From contig JAQJVL010000122.1 in NCBI GenBank assembly GCA_035578905.1, forward strand, positions 1,905,066 through 1,969,065: DNA of 64,000 nucleotides. Direction: 5' to 3'. The first letter of the stretch is position 1. Each line of letters opens with the position of its first letter. Made by a program: the position numbers and the translations under genes. Below are positions 21,971 through 59,624 of the stretch, one piece after another. The notes under the pieces are model-generated. The model was not told the DNA's origin, ran no database searches, and saw nothing but the letters and a program-made list of their open reading frames with translations. This DNA comes from Stictocephala bisonia. Taxonomy: Eukaryota > Arthropoda > Insecta > Hemiptera > Membracidae.

Positions 21971-22998
21971 AACGTGCACTAGCCCGACCACGACTCTGAC
22001 TGGTCGGCCCAACTAAACTGTACACGGTATCAAATGGAACGATACGCACTAGGCGAGGTCTGACACGGCAGTCAGGGTCTGGTCAACCGACAAAAGACAG
22101 AAGGGTTTGGTCAGGCCCGACCAAACATCGACTCTGGTCAAAAATAATATAGACTGATATGGTGTGACATGCACTAGCTCGACCACGACCCGACTCCGAC
22201 CAGGTCAAAAGGTTAATGAATCTTAATTGAATTTATAATTAGATGACTATTCAAATATAATGTCAAAGAAGGGAATGTGGCAGGAGAATATAATGATGTT
22301 GGGAGGCAGTGAATGCAGCTCAATAAAGCAAGCAAGCTGATTTATGTAAGTAAAATGTTTTTGTTTACTATGTCATTTTAGCTTTGTTACTCCTTCAAAA
22401 CGTTTACACGTTTTCAAGAAGATTTGAATAAACAATGAAGAACATATGTCAACACATCAGAATCATTATAATTTCATGATTCAGAATACACATAATAGCT
22501 ATAGCTCAGGTAGCTGTAGTAGTTCAATATCTACTTGCCAAATTCTTTTCTAAATAAAATAGTCTTTCCAGTCAATAACTAAAACAATTATACCAGGAGT
22601 AGTATTACGATTTTTTGATTAATTAATAATGTAAGTATTAGTTTATATTTTTTTATATTTTTATTCGTCAACTGAAAAAGTGTGTATTATTTATTTATAA
22701 AGTATAAATAATGTAAAGTGTTTATTTGATAATGTTTAGGTGTAATAGAAGAATCGCCTATTTTTAAAAGAAAATAAAGACATTTTTCATTTCGTTTCAA
22801 GATTACTATATTTTCAATACTACTGTATAACAGTTACAATTTGATATAACAAATTTTAGCTCAGAAAGGTAAACTTTTATTTTGTTGTTTTGCTACTGAA
22901 GCATTCAGAGTCGGAGTTGTGGTCGGGGTCGTGTCGTACTCTTGGCCGGACTAGCCATGACCAGAATTGTCAGAGTCGTGGTCAGGCTAGTGCACGTT
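21971..22998. mobile_element. 1.03 kb DNA element with GC-rich inverted ends
   Basis: The left end AACGTGCACTAGCCCGACCA then CGACTCTGAC matches the reverse complement of the right end, AACGTGCACTAGCCTGACCA then CGACTCTGAC, giving a 30-bp inverted repeat. Internal variants of CATGCACTAGCTCGACCACG and CGACCAGGTC recur at 22169-22210, and a matching inverted block sits at 22905-22950. No transposase. Target duplication is unclear, so the superfamily is unassigned. Confidence 0.72.
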
Positions 22999-22999
22999 A

Positions 23000-23750
23000 A
23001 CCCTTACTCCTTCTAAGCAGAGATGGAACATTCAGCTGTGTTTCTGAAACAATTTATCAACTATTCACAAAATATGGTTTTATCATCAAATTCGTTTTCC
23101 CCTTAATATATGATATGCACTATGGACATGGGCCCGCAAATACAAAGGCACTATTAAACGCAAAAACAAATAAGAATGTTATGTGTAGCAATTGAAAACA
23201 TCTGTGGCGAACAGAACAGACACCTGAAATTGCGATAACAAAAACATATTTTTATATTGGCAATCTATTAATGCTGATAGAAATCAGTTACAAATAGATA
23301 AATTAAAGGTTATCCATTCAACTTTTGCCAAGCTATCTGGAGGCTTTGTAGGGAATGGTTTTAATGGGTGCTTCGAATAACAATGAAGACAGAATTATAA
23401 GAAAGCTGATGGCAATACATTTCTACCCTCTGGGTAACATGGAACCATGAAAGATACATTTGCCTTGATTGCCGTTGTGTTGCAGAGCCTGTTGTTGACC
23501 TCATTCTGTTATAGAAAGAACTTATGTCCGCGGAGTTCCTGCCAGACTTAGACGAGGAGTTATTCAATGTCTCTTCACTTCACTTCCCTTCACATCTAGA
23601 ATGTGTATATCCTTGTTTTTACTGGCTCCAGAGAATCAAAAACAGTACTGAAGACTGGCATTTCAAATTCCAAAAGGCTATCATTGGACATTTGATTGGA
23701 CAAGGATCATCATAAACATTTGTGCATTCATTGAATATAAGAAAAAAAGA
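23000..23750. other. No recognised feature
   Basis: AT-rich spacer before the 107-bp array. Overlapping short open frames on both strands near 23361-23715 show no domain. Confidence 0.45.
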
Positions 23751-23751
23751 A

Positions 23752-25570
23752 GACTACATACCCTCCTACTTACCTAATGTACATTGTTATACTTCCTGTC
23801 GTCTACATAATGTAAGTTTGAGACTCTCCTACACACAGAGTGTTCATGCTAATGTAAGATTACATACCATCCTACCTAACTAATGTACATTATGATGGAT
23901 CACGTCATCTACATAATGTAAGTTTGAGAGCCTCTCCCACACACTCTGTGTTCATGCTAATGTAAGATTATATAACCTATTACCTACCTAATGTACATTG
24001 TGATGTATCCTGTCATCTACATAATGTACGTTTGAGAGACTCTCCCACACACTCTGTGTTCATGCTAAATAAGGTTACATACCCTCCTACCTACCTAATG
24101 TACATTGTGATGTATCCTGTCATCTACATAATGTACGTTTGAGAGACTCTCCCACACACTCTGTGTTCATGCTAAATAAGGTTACATACCCTCCTACCTA
24201 CCTAATGTACATTGTGATGTATCCTGTCGTCTACATAATGTACGTTTAAGAGACTCTCCCACACACTCTGTGTTCATGTTAAATAAGGTTACATACCCTC
24301 CTACCTACCTAATGTACATTGTGATGTATCCTGTCATCAACATAATGTACGTTTGAGAGACTCTCCCACACACTCTGTGTTCATGCTAAATAAGGTTACA
24401 TACCCTCCTACCTACCTAATGTACATTGTGATGTATCCTGTCATCTACATAATGTACGTTTGAGAGACTCTCCCACACACTCTGTGTTCATGCTAAATAA
24501 GGTTACATACCCTCCTACCTACCTAATGTACATTGTGATGTATCCTGTCGTCTACATAATGTACGTTTAAGAGACTCTCCCACACACTCTGTGTTCATGT
24601 TAAATAAGGTTACATACCCTCCTACCTACCTAATGTACATTGTGATGTATCCTGTCATCAACATAATGTACGTTTGAGAGACTCTCCCACACACTCTGTG
24701 TTCATGCTAAATAAGGTTACATACCCTCCTACCTACCTAATGTACATTGTGATGTATCCTGTCATCAACATAATGTACGTTTGAGAGACTCTCCCACACA
24801 CTCTGTGTTCATGCTAAATAAGGTTACATACCCTCCTACCTACCTAATGTACATTGTGATGTATCCTGTCATCAACATAATGTACGTTTGAGAGACTCTC
24901 CCACACACTCTGTGTTCATGCTAAATAAGGTTACATACCCTCCTACCTACCTAATGTACATTGTGATGTATCCTGTCGTCTACATAATGTACGTTTAAGA
25001 GACTCTCCCACACACTCTGTGTTCATGTTAAATAAGGTTACATACCCTCCTACCTACCTAATGTACATTGTGATGTATCCTGTCATCAACATAATGTACG
25101 TTTGAGAGACTCTCCCACACACTCTGTGTTCATGCTAAATAAGGTTACATACCCTCCTACCTACCTAATGTACATTGTGATGTATCCTGTCATCTACATA
25201 ATGTACGTTTGAGAGACTCTCCCACACACTCTGTGTTCATGCTAAATAAGGTTACATACCCTCCTACCTACCTAATGTACATTGTGATGTATCCTGTCGT
25301 CTACATAATGTACGTTTAAGAGACTCTCCCACACACTCTGTGTTCATGTTAAATAAGGTTACATACCCTCCTACCTACCTAATGTACATTGTGATGTATC
25401 CTGTCATCAACATAATGTACGTTTGAGAGACTCTCCCACACACTCTGTGTTCATGCTAAATAAGGTTACATACCCTCCTACCTAACTAATGTACATTGTG
25501 ATGCATCCTGTCATCTACATAATGTACGTTTGAGAGACTCTCCCACACACTCTGTGTTCATGCTAATGGT
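23752..25570. repeat. Minisatellite, 107-bp unit, 17 copies, with higher-order order
   Basis: Units begin GGTTACATACCCTCCTACCT and end in CACACTCTGTGTTCATGCTA. Successive starts fall exactly 107 bases apart (24074, 24181, 24288, 24395 and so on). The first three and last units are diverged, while the middle thirteen are nearly identical. Three variants can be told apart: A (GTCATCTAC...TTTGAG...CATGCT), B (GTCGTCTAC...TTTAAG...CATGTT) and C (GTCATCAAC...TTTGAG...CATGCT). From 24074 the order is A B C A B C C C B C A B C. This shows amplification as 321-bp ABC blocks with later unequal exchange. There are no variable spacers, so it is not a CRISPR array. Confidence 0.93.
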
Positions 25571-26250
25571 TATAAGCCTTGCTAACAAACCAACTCTTAC
25601 CAACAACGTGGCTATTTGTCATCTGATCAAACAATTTTATTGTATATTTTAAATTTACAGCCAATCAAACAGATCTTTCTACAAGTTGCACGAGATCTGC
25701 CAGCACATGTTACCAAATTGAAATTATCTACTACATACTACATGTCACTATAGTAAGGATTAAGAGGACTGAGTATAGAACCTATAGCCTACAATCTCCT
25801 CAACATTTACCTCAGACTAACTTAAACATAACATTATTTTTTTATGATAATTTATGAGAATCTCTAGACTTGGCATTTAAGAGTTTGAATTATGACAATG
25901 TCAATGCTATGTGGTCAAATAAATGGAATTTTATTTGATCATATAATATGTATAAGTACAGTATAAATGATTTGTGTGCTTCATGGGCCATTCTATCTGC
26001 TCATGCATAGTTTACAGTGACTAAGTAGTTTGTTCTATGTCTAATATTTAACTCAGATTTATTTTTTTCTATTTAAAACAAAATATGTTTATCAGGATAT
26101 TTGTAAAGATGTTCTATTAAATTACAAAAAAATATACCCTTATTTTACTTACTAGGCATTATTTGGAAGTAAGATATTGTTAAATTTAAATATCTTATAA
26201 CTAGTCTGTATTTAGATTTCTAGTTTTTGTTTTAGTATTTTCACTTAGCA
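25571..26250. other. No recognised feature
   Basis: AT-rich sequence between the two large tandem arrays. No open frame with a domain. Confidence 0.45.
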
Positions 26251-26254
26251 TTTG

Positions 26255-26390
26255 AATATGGTTTTAGGACAACAGTCCAAAATTATAAAGCTTAATTTGG
26301 TTGTACTCATCAGGATTTACATCTTGACCCCCTTGCCTCTTCTATAAGGGTGTGTACTAGCCACTTGGCAAACATCAGATCCTTGGATTC
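26255..26390 (-). mobile_element. Diverged SINE, family B
   Basis: On the minus strand a B-box-like GTCAAGATGTAAATCCTGAT is followed by ATTTTGGACTGTTGTCCTAA, corresponding to the 'TTTGAACCGTTGTCC' body of the copies at 17.1 and 18.2 kb. The copy is poorly conserved. Confidence 0.35.
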
Positions 26391-27021
26391 AATGGACTTT
26401 TATAATGTATTATATGGAACATGTCTTATAAAAGTGACTTATCAGGATCATATTAGGTTATACTGTTCAGTTTGTCCGAACCAGGTTTACTTATGCATAA
26501 ATTAACAGTACAGCAAAACTGATGGTTGGAGAATTTGTGAACTTCAGAGTGGTTGCAGTATCAAAATCTCAAACTATGGTAAACATGAAAAACAAATTTT
26601 TATATGGAAATTACACAGTATTTTTTCATGAATAGTTGAACATGTAAAAAAAAAAAAAAAGAAATGCTTACTATAACAACTTATGTCCTACTGAATTAGT
26701 ACGGAGTTAGAGCACATAATTGTTAAAGTATAGGCAGTGCAATAACTGAATGTCCAAACAAATGTAAATTTTTTCTGTTCACTTTGACATTGTTATTTCA
26801 TTGATCTGCATGGGCCCAAACCGTACACAGCCTGCCACGGGTAACAGTATTCCACATCACATCACCATGACCGGTGTCAAAGTATAAGATTTGTCGAAGT
26901 ATGGAGTGTCAAACTATTGAAGTTATACTGTAATTAAAGGATGGCTAAATTAACATATTTGGTTAAGTTACACTACTCATTTTTATTCACCCATATGTGT
27001 ATTTATTATGGTGAATAAAAT
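26391..27021. other. Spacer before the satellite; small hairpin at its end
   Basis: No gene. A hairpin (TTTTATTCACC and its complement) at 26981-27019 directly abuts the start of the satellite array. Confidence 0.5.
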
Positions 27022-30000
27022 AACAAACACTAGTTAATCAACTGGTCATTCCAGGCAACACAAACACTAGTATATCAACTGGTCATTCCAGGCAACACAA
27101 ACACTAGTCTATCAGCTGGTGATTCCTGGGAATACAAACACTAGTCTATCAGTTGGTCATTCAGGGTAACACAAACACTAGTGTATCAGCTGGTAATTCC
27201 TGGCAACACAAAAACTAGTCTATCAGCTGGTAATTCCTGGGAATACAAACACTAGTCTATCAGTTGGTCATCAGGGTAACACAAACACTAGTGTATCAGC
27301 TGGTAATTCCTGGCAATACAAAAACTAGTCTATCAGCTGGTAATTCCTGGCAATACAAACACTAGTCTATCAGTTGGTCATCAGGGTAACACAAACACTA
27401 GTGTATCAGCTGGTAATTCCTGGGAATACTAACACTAGTCTATCAGTTGGTCATTCAGGGTAACACAAACACTAGTGTATTAGCTGGTAATTCCTGGCAA
27501 TACAAACACTAGTCTATCAGTTGGTCATTCAGGGTAACACAAATACTAGTGTATCAGCTGGTAATTCCTGGCAATACAAAAACTAGTCTATCAGCTGGTA
27601 ATTCCTGGGAATACAAACACTAGTCTATCAGTTGGTCATCAGGGTAACACAAACACTAGTGTATCAGCTGGTAATTCCTAGGAATACAAACACTAGTCTA
27701 TCAACTGGTAATTCAGGGTAACACAAACACTAGTGTATCAGCTAGTAATTCCTGGCAATACAAAAACTAGTCTATCAGCTGGTAATTCAGGGTAACACAA
27801 ACACTAGTGTATCAGCTGGTAATTCAGGGTAACACAAACACTAGTGTATCAGCTGGTAATTCCTGGCAATAAAAAAACTAGTATATCAGCTGGTAATTCC
27901 TGGCAATACAAACACTAGTCTATCAGTTGGTCATCAGGGTAACACAAACACTAGTCAATCAGCTGGTAATTCCAGATAACACAAACACTAGTTTATCAGC
28001 TGGTAATTCCTGGGAATACAAACACTAGTCTATCAGTTGGTCATCAGGGTAACACAAACACTAGTTTATCAGATGGTAATTCCTGGCAATAAAAAAACTA
28101 GTCTATCAGCTGGTAATTCCTGGCAATACAAACACTAGTCTATCAGTTGGTCATCAGGGTAACACAAACACTAGTCAATCAGCTGGTAATTTCAGGTAAC
28201 ACAAACACTAGTTTATCAGTTGGTCATCAGGGTAACACAAACACTAGTCAATCAGCTGGTAATTCCAGGTAACACAAACACTACAGTAGTTTATCAGCTG
28301 GTAATTCCTGGGAATACAAACACTAGTCTATCAGTTGGTCATCAGGGTAACACAAACACTAGTGTATCAGCTGGTAATTTCAGGTAACACAAACACTAGT
28401 CAATCAGCTGGTAATTTCAGGTAACACAAACACTAGTTTATCAGCTGGTAATTCCTGGGAATACAAACACTAGTCTATCAGTTGGTCATCAGGGTAACAC
28501 AAACACTAGTCAATCAGCTGGTAATTTCAGGTAACACAAACACTAGTTTATCAGCTGGTAATTCCTGGGAATACAAACACTAGTCTATCAGTTGGTCATT
28601 CAGGGTAACACAAACACTAGTTTATCAGTTGGTCATCAGGGTAACACAAACACTAGTCAATCAGCTGGTAATTCCAGGTAACACAAACACTAGTTTATCA
28701 GCTGGTAATTCCTGGGAATACAAACACTAGTCTATCAGTTGGTCATCAGGGTAACACAAACACTAGTCAATCAGCTGGTAATTCCTGGCAATACAAAAAC
28801 TAGTCTATCAGCTGGTAATTCCTGGGAATACAAACACTAGTCAACAGTTGGTCATCAGGGTAACACAAACACTAGTCAATCAGCTGGTAATTTCAGGTAA
28901 CACAAACACTAGTTTATCAGCTGGTAATTCCTGGGAATACAAACACTAGTCTATCAGTTGGTCATCAGGGTAACACAAACACTAGTCAATCAGCTGAAAT
29001 TTCAGGTAACACAAACACTAGTTTATCAGCTGGTAATTCCTGGGAATACAAACACTAGTCTATCAGTTGGTCATCAGGGTAACACAAACACTAGTGTATC
29101 AGCTGGTAATTTCAGGTAACACAAACACTAGTCAATCAGCTGGTAATTTCAGGTAACACAAACACTAGTTTATCAGCTGGTAATTCCTGGGAATACAAAC
29201 ACTAGTCTATCAGTTGGTCATTCAGGGTAACACAAACACTAGGGTATCAGTTGGTCATCAGGGTAACACAAACACTAGTCAATCAGCTGGTAATTTCAGG
29301 TAACACAAACACTAGTTTATCAGCTGGTAATTCCTGGGAATACAAACACTAGTCTATCAGTTGGTCATCAGGGTAACACAAACACTAGTGTATCAGCTGG
29401 TAATTCCTGGCAATACAAAAACTAGTCTATCAGCTGGTAATTCCTGGCAATACAAACACTAGTCTATCAGTTGGTCATCAGGGTAACACAAACACTAGTC
29501 AAACAGCTGGTAATTTCAGGTAACACAAACACTAGTTTATCAGCTGGTAATTCCTGGGAATACAAACACTAGTCTATCAGTTGGTCATCAGGGTAACACA
29601 AACACTAGTGTATCAGCTGGTAATTCCTGGGAATACAAACACTAGTCTATCAGTTGGTCATCAGGGTAACACAAACACTAGTGTATCAGCTGGTAATTCC
29701 TGGGAATACAAACACTAGTCTATCAGTTGGTCATCAGGGTAACACAAACACTAGTCAATCAGCTGGTAATTTCAGGTAACACAAACACTAGTTTATCAGC
29801 TGGTAATTCCTGGCAATACAAACACTAGTCTATCAGTTGGTCATCAGGGTAACACAAACACTAGTCAATCAGCTTGTAATTTCAGGTAACACAAACACTA
29901 GTTTATCAGCTGGTAATTCCTGGGAATACGAACACTAGTCTATCAGTTGGTCATCAGGGTAACACAAACACTAGTGTATCAGCTGGTAATTTCAGGTAAC

Positions 30001-31910
30001 ACAAACACTAGTCAATCAGCTGGTAATTTCAGGTAACACAAACACTAGTTTATCAGCTGGTAATTCCTGGGAATACAAACACTAGTCTATCAGTTGGTCA
30101 TCAGGGTAACACAAACACTAGTCAATCAGCTGGTAATTTCAGGTAACACAAACACTAGTTTATCAGCTGGTAATTCCTGGGAATACAAACACTAGTCTAT
30201 CAGTTGGTCATTCAGGGTAACACAAACACTAGTTTATCAGTTGGTCATCAGGGTAACACAAACACTAGTCAATCAGCTGGTAATTCCAGGTAACACAAAC
30301 ACTAGTTTATCAGCTGGTAATTCCTGGGAATACAAACACTAGTCTATCAGCTGGTAATTCCTGGCAATACAAAAACTAGTCTATCAGCTGGTAATTCCTG
30401 GGAATACAAACACTAGTCAACAGTTGGTCATCAGGGTAACACAAACACTAGTCAATCAGCTGGTAATTTCAGGTAACACAAACACTAGTTTATCAGCTGG
30501 TAATTCCTGGGAATACAAACACTAGTCTATCAGTTGGTCATCAGGGTAACACAAACACTAGTCAATCAGCTGAAATTTCAGGTAACACAAACACTAGTTT
30601 ATCAGCTGGTAATTCCTGGGAATACAAACACTAGTCTATCAGTTGGTCATCAGGGTAACACAAACACTAGTGTATCAGCTGGTAATTTCAGGTAACACAA
30701 ACACTAGTCAATCAGCTGGTAATTTCAGGTAACACAAACACTAGTTTATCAGCTGGTAATTCCTGGGAATACAAACACTAGTCTATCAGTTGGTCATTCA
30801 GGGTAACACAAACACTAGGGTATCAGTTGGTCATCAGGGTAACACAAACACTAGTCAATCAGCTGGTAATTTCAGGTAACACAAACACTAGTTTATCAGC
30901 TGGTAATTCCTGGGAATACAAACACTAGTCTATCAGTTGGTCATCAGGGTAACACAAACACTAGTGTATCAGCTGGTAATTCCTGGCAATACAAAAACTA
31001 GTCTATCAGCTGGTAATTCCTGGCAATACAAACACTAGTCTATCAGTTGGTCATCAGGGTAACACAAACACTAGTCAAACAGCTGGTAATTTCAGGTAAC
31101 ACAAACACTAGTTTATCAGCTGGTAATTCCTGGGAATACAAACACTAGTCTATCAGTTGGTCATCAAGGTAACACAAACACTAGTGTATCAGCTGGTAAT
31201 TCCTGGGAATACAAACACTAGTCTATCAGTTGGTCATCAGGGTAACACAAACACTAGTGTATCAGCTGGTAATTCCTGGGAACACAAACACTAGTCTATC
31301 AGTTGGTCATCAGGGTAACACAAACACTAGTCAATCAGCTGGTAATTTCAGGTAACACAAACACTAGTTTATCAGCTGGTAATTCCTGGGAATACAAACA
31401 CTAGTCTATCAGTTGGTCATTCAGGTTAACACAAACACTAGTGTATCAGCTGGTAATTCCTGGGAATACAAACACTAGTCTATCAGTTGGTCATTCAGGG
31501 TAACACAAACACTAGTGTATCAGCTGGTAATTCCTGGGAATACAAACACTAGTCTATCAGTTGGTCATCAGGGTAACACAAACACTAGTCTATCAGCTGG
31601 TAATTTCAGGTAACACAAACACTAGTCTATCAGTTGGTCATCAGGGTAACACAAACACTAGTCTATCAGCTGGTAATTTCAGGTAACACAAACACTAGTC
31701 TATCAGTTGGTCATCAGGGTAACACAAACACTAGTCTATCAGCTGGTAATTTCAGGTAACACAAACACTAGTCTATCAGTTGGTCATCAGGGTAACACAA
31801 ACACTAGTCTATCAGCTGGTAATTTCAGGTAACACAAACACTAGTCTATCAGCTGGTAATTTCAGGTAACACAAACACTAGTCTATCAGTTGGTCATCAG
31901 GGTAACACAA
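27022..31910. repeat. Satellite array, 36/37-bp unit, about 130 copies
   Basis: Every unit contains ACACAAACACTAGT, then ATCAG and either CTGGTAATTCCTGGSAAT, CTGGTAATTTCAGGTA or TTGGTCATCAGGGTA. The commonest local order is a trimer of about 110 bases: a CAATCAG/TTTCAGG unit, a TTATCAG/CCTGGGAAT unit and a CTATCAG/TCATCAGGG unit. The ACTAGT palindrome is almost invariant. A large tandem duplication inside the array is described under findings. The last 350 bases (31560-31910) are a nearly perfect 73-bp dimer repeat. No coding capacity. The function, if any, is unknown; satellites of this size are often heterochromatic. Confidence 0.95.
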
Positions 31911-33165
31911 TACAAGTAATTATTTATTTTAGGACTGGATGTTTTCTGTAACTAGTTATTGTTTTACTATATGTTAAGTTTAAAACAGTCTAGTTTTTAT
32001 TTTAATGGTAATAAATAAGTTATTGTTTTTATATTTTACAATGTAAAGTAAAACCATTTTTATTAATTTAATTAGTGAAAAATCATTGTTTTCTTTGTTA
32101 AATCTACATAATTATATTTTGTTGGATGCTGCTAAGATTCTTAGTATAAGATTTGTATGAACAACATTGCACTTAAGACAAGATTGTTACTAAATTAAAT
32201 TAAACATTAAGACTTTAAAACAGCACAATTTAGGGAGAGGTCTGTGAAACCTATTTGTGCCTCAATAATTTGCCACTAATTTACTAAAACTGGCTGATTT
32301 GGTAAAGGTTTGTATTTTAATAACAATATGAAAATGTACCAGAGAGTATAATTATCTCACTGATGTTTATTAATTTCCTTAACAAATTACAAACATTTTC
32401 TTAAGATTTGAAGTCAAGATCATGAAGTCAATAAGTGCTTAAAATTAACAGCTCAATTAATCCACACTCATGTAGCAAACCAAATGTTCATAAAACATGA
32501 GACAATGAATATTAGTATCTTAAACACAATTTTATTACTCAGTATTTGAGTTCTCTGCATTTTTCATTAAGATCTGCCTTTCTAAAAGTAGCAAATACTT
32601 ATTTGCCCATTATGTAAATGAAATATGAAAAAAAAACTGTATTAATATATAGTTGATGACTAAAAATACAGTAAAAAATATAAGTAAGATTGGATACAAA
32701 ACATAATAAATCAATTATGATTTATAGAACTATAAACAACAATAAAAATATCGTAGTTATGAATAGTAATAAAATAAACATAGACATTTATATTTATACA
32801 TGACAATGAATGAGAACAACACAATAAACAATAATTCTTTAACTTATAAAATAATAATAATAATAAGGTCCCATAAGAGAGCAACATATTTTATATTTTG
32901 AAATTAATATACCTTCTATAAAGGAATAAAACTTAAAATATTCTACTTGTACAATAAATTTTTCCTGAAATGCATATCTAATTTTGTTTCCCTTTAATTC
33001 TTTGAATGTATCATTTTTACACTGTAATCATTTTCTTCAATTGTTGTTTTTTTATTATTATAAATTTTATAGCTAGTGTTATCTGAAAAAAGTGTTTATC
33101 TAACAGTCTCCGAAATCTTTTTAGGTAAGGTTTTGACATATGTTTTGACAGGTTTTAGACCTGAC
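31911..33165. other. AT-rich spacer downstream of the lipid-transfer gene
   Basis: No open frame with a domain. It contains simple (AATAAT)n-like sequence around 32848-32866 and is otherwise featureless. Confidence 0.45.
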
Positions 33166-33168
33166 ATA

Positions 33169-33174
33169 TTTATT
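33169..33174 (-). terminator. Candidate polyadenylation signal AATAAA
   Basis: AATAAA on the minus strand, about 50 bases beyond the stop codon of the CRAL-TRIO gene. It is the nearest canonical signal after the stop. Cleavage-site usage cannot be judged from sequence. Confidence 0.45.
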
Positions 33175-33223
33175 TACATGGTCTAAAATTTATATTATAC
33201 ACAAAATAATATAGTGAGTTGAA

Positions 33224-57733
<24,510 letters not shown>

Positions 57734-57739
57734 GATTCT

Positions 57740-59375
57740 GAAAAATAAATTTAAAGTAAAAATTTATAGTTGAAAAAGTCATATAAATTCGAAATTAAAA
57801 CTTAAAATTCCTTGTAGAACCTATTCCAGTGTAATAATTGAACTTTTATTTACTTAATGACATTAAATATTATTTACGATTAAACACTAATATATGTCCT
57901 AAACTAAGTTTTGCTAAATCATCAAACATCATCAAGTATCTCCATATAGTGAGTGTAGCTGATTCAAATGTGGTTATCATCTTTAAGATATCTTTCATTC
58001 TGCCATATTTCATACAATTATTTACAAATAACCCCTTTTCTAATTCTGCAATATCCTTTTATCTATATGATGTTTACTTATATGGCCTATGTTACACACA
58101 AGATATAGAAGGTAACAAAAAGACACAGTTTTAGTAAAAAACCTAATAGAATTCTGTCTCTTCATCCCTATTTCGTTTTGCTCTTTCATCAAACCAACTC
58201 TTGTTAAAAAACACTCCACTGAATGATAAGAAGATGTGGAGGACCGGTTTGGGATGACACGTTTTGAAACAAGCGATCCGGTTTCCACAAGGTCGCGTAT
58301 CTGACCAAATCCTATGTTTAGAGGTACGTGTTTTATTGGCATTAATAGTACAAGTTTTTTCTTAAAATTATTTGGTTTATTGTGATTCTTTCAGTCTTAC
58401 TGTTCTCTGAGGATGAAGATCCGTCGGGTGGTCCTCCTTTCTAGATAACCACTATTGAGGCGTGCATAGTTAATTAAGGGAACATCCTTCAGGACACCAC
58501 GAGTAGGTGTTGGTGTTTGAATGAGAAGTAAACAAAAGTTACAAAATTGAAGCAGGAAATAAATATCTAGGGTTGTTAATTTGAAATATCACAAATCATT
58601 TTATATTTTATTTTGGGAAATGTAATGTAGGCAATTAGGTATGCATCGTTAGAATTTGTTGAACATTTCTCCTCTCGTTAAAATGTTCAATATTTAACTG
58701 TTGTATTCATACAAACATAAGTTTATTAATTAATATCTTCCAGATTCCATAAAGACACGAGTAACATATTTTGTTATCAATAAAAAAAACGACGCAATGA
58801 TCTCAAGCTCTGATTTTGAGGTCAGTACTTCAGTATTTCGGATGCACAGTAAAATACATATGTCATTGCTGAGTCAGGGATTATTTGTCTAGCTATTATA
58901 ATATTTAAATTAATTTTGGTTCAGTTATATAAACAAGCTTTAGGTGTTATTTTATTTACTAATGATAATGCATATGATATATTATAATTTAATTTGTTAT
59001 TGTTAAAAAAATATTATTTTGTATTATCTGCGAATACCTCAAATAAAAAGATTTGATTTGATTGTAACATATTCTATTGACTTTTGGCACTGAGGGATAA
59101 GATGAGTGTAGTCTTGTTATCTACTCGAGTTCAACTTATCGCTTATAGATTAATTTACCTCAATATTATATTTCTTTATTTTTAATTAGAAACTGTATTG
59201 TTGTGAATTTGCAGAAATACCGCAAATTTCTACAACAGGCAGCAGCTAACATTTTGAGGAAACGAACGGCCCATTCAAATGTCTGTACGAACACGGCTCA
59301 TGGGGATGCTACTGTTGTGTGGTTCTCACCCATCAGCCTATGGCCAAGAAAACGTAGTGCCCCAGCTACTGAGCC
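57740..59375. other. Upstream (5' untranslated) intron of the CRAL-TRIO gene, no recognised exon
   Basis: AT-rich. Overlapping open frames at 57838-58342 have no domain. A 5' non-coding exon must exist further upstream if the acceptor at 57738 is used, but nothing here marks it. Confidence 0.4.
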
Positions 59376-59379
59376 AACA

Positions 59380-59620
59380 GAAACAGAGGTCGCTTTCTCG
59401 TGGTAGCAGCGAACGCCTGTGGCAATTACCATTAATGTAAATCACTATAATTTTGTTTAATAATTTCCACGTTTATCCTTCAGGATTATGAGGAAAATTA
59501 GGGAGGGACTGACAACGGTGCTGACCCTGTCATCCCCACGAAGAACTGGAGAAGTAACCACTAGACACCCTAAGTTGACGCCCATTTCAGCACACACTTA
59601 GACGTGACCACTGAATGTGT
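59380..59620 (+). repeat. Duplicated block, copy 2
   Basis: Begins ACAGAGGTCGCTTTCTCGTG, GTAGCAGCGAACGCCTGTGG, CAATTACCATTAATGTAA. After about 60 bases it continues TTATCCTTCAGGATTATGAG, GGAGGGACTGACAACGGTGC, ACTGGAGAAGTAACCACTAG. The same order, with about 85-bp spacing, occurs at 60318-60590. Confidence 0.65.
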
Positions 59621-59624
59621 GATA

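Noticed and set aside
23752..31910. CRISPR array
   Set aside because: Repeats are contiguous with no unique spacers, there are no cas genes, and the DNA is eukaryotic.
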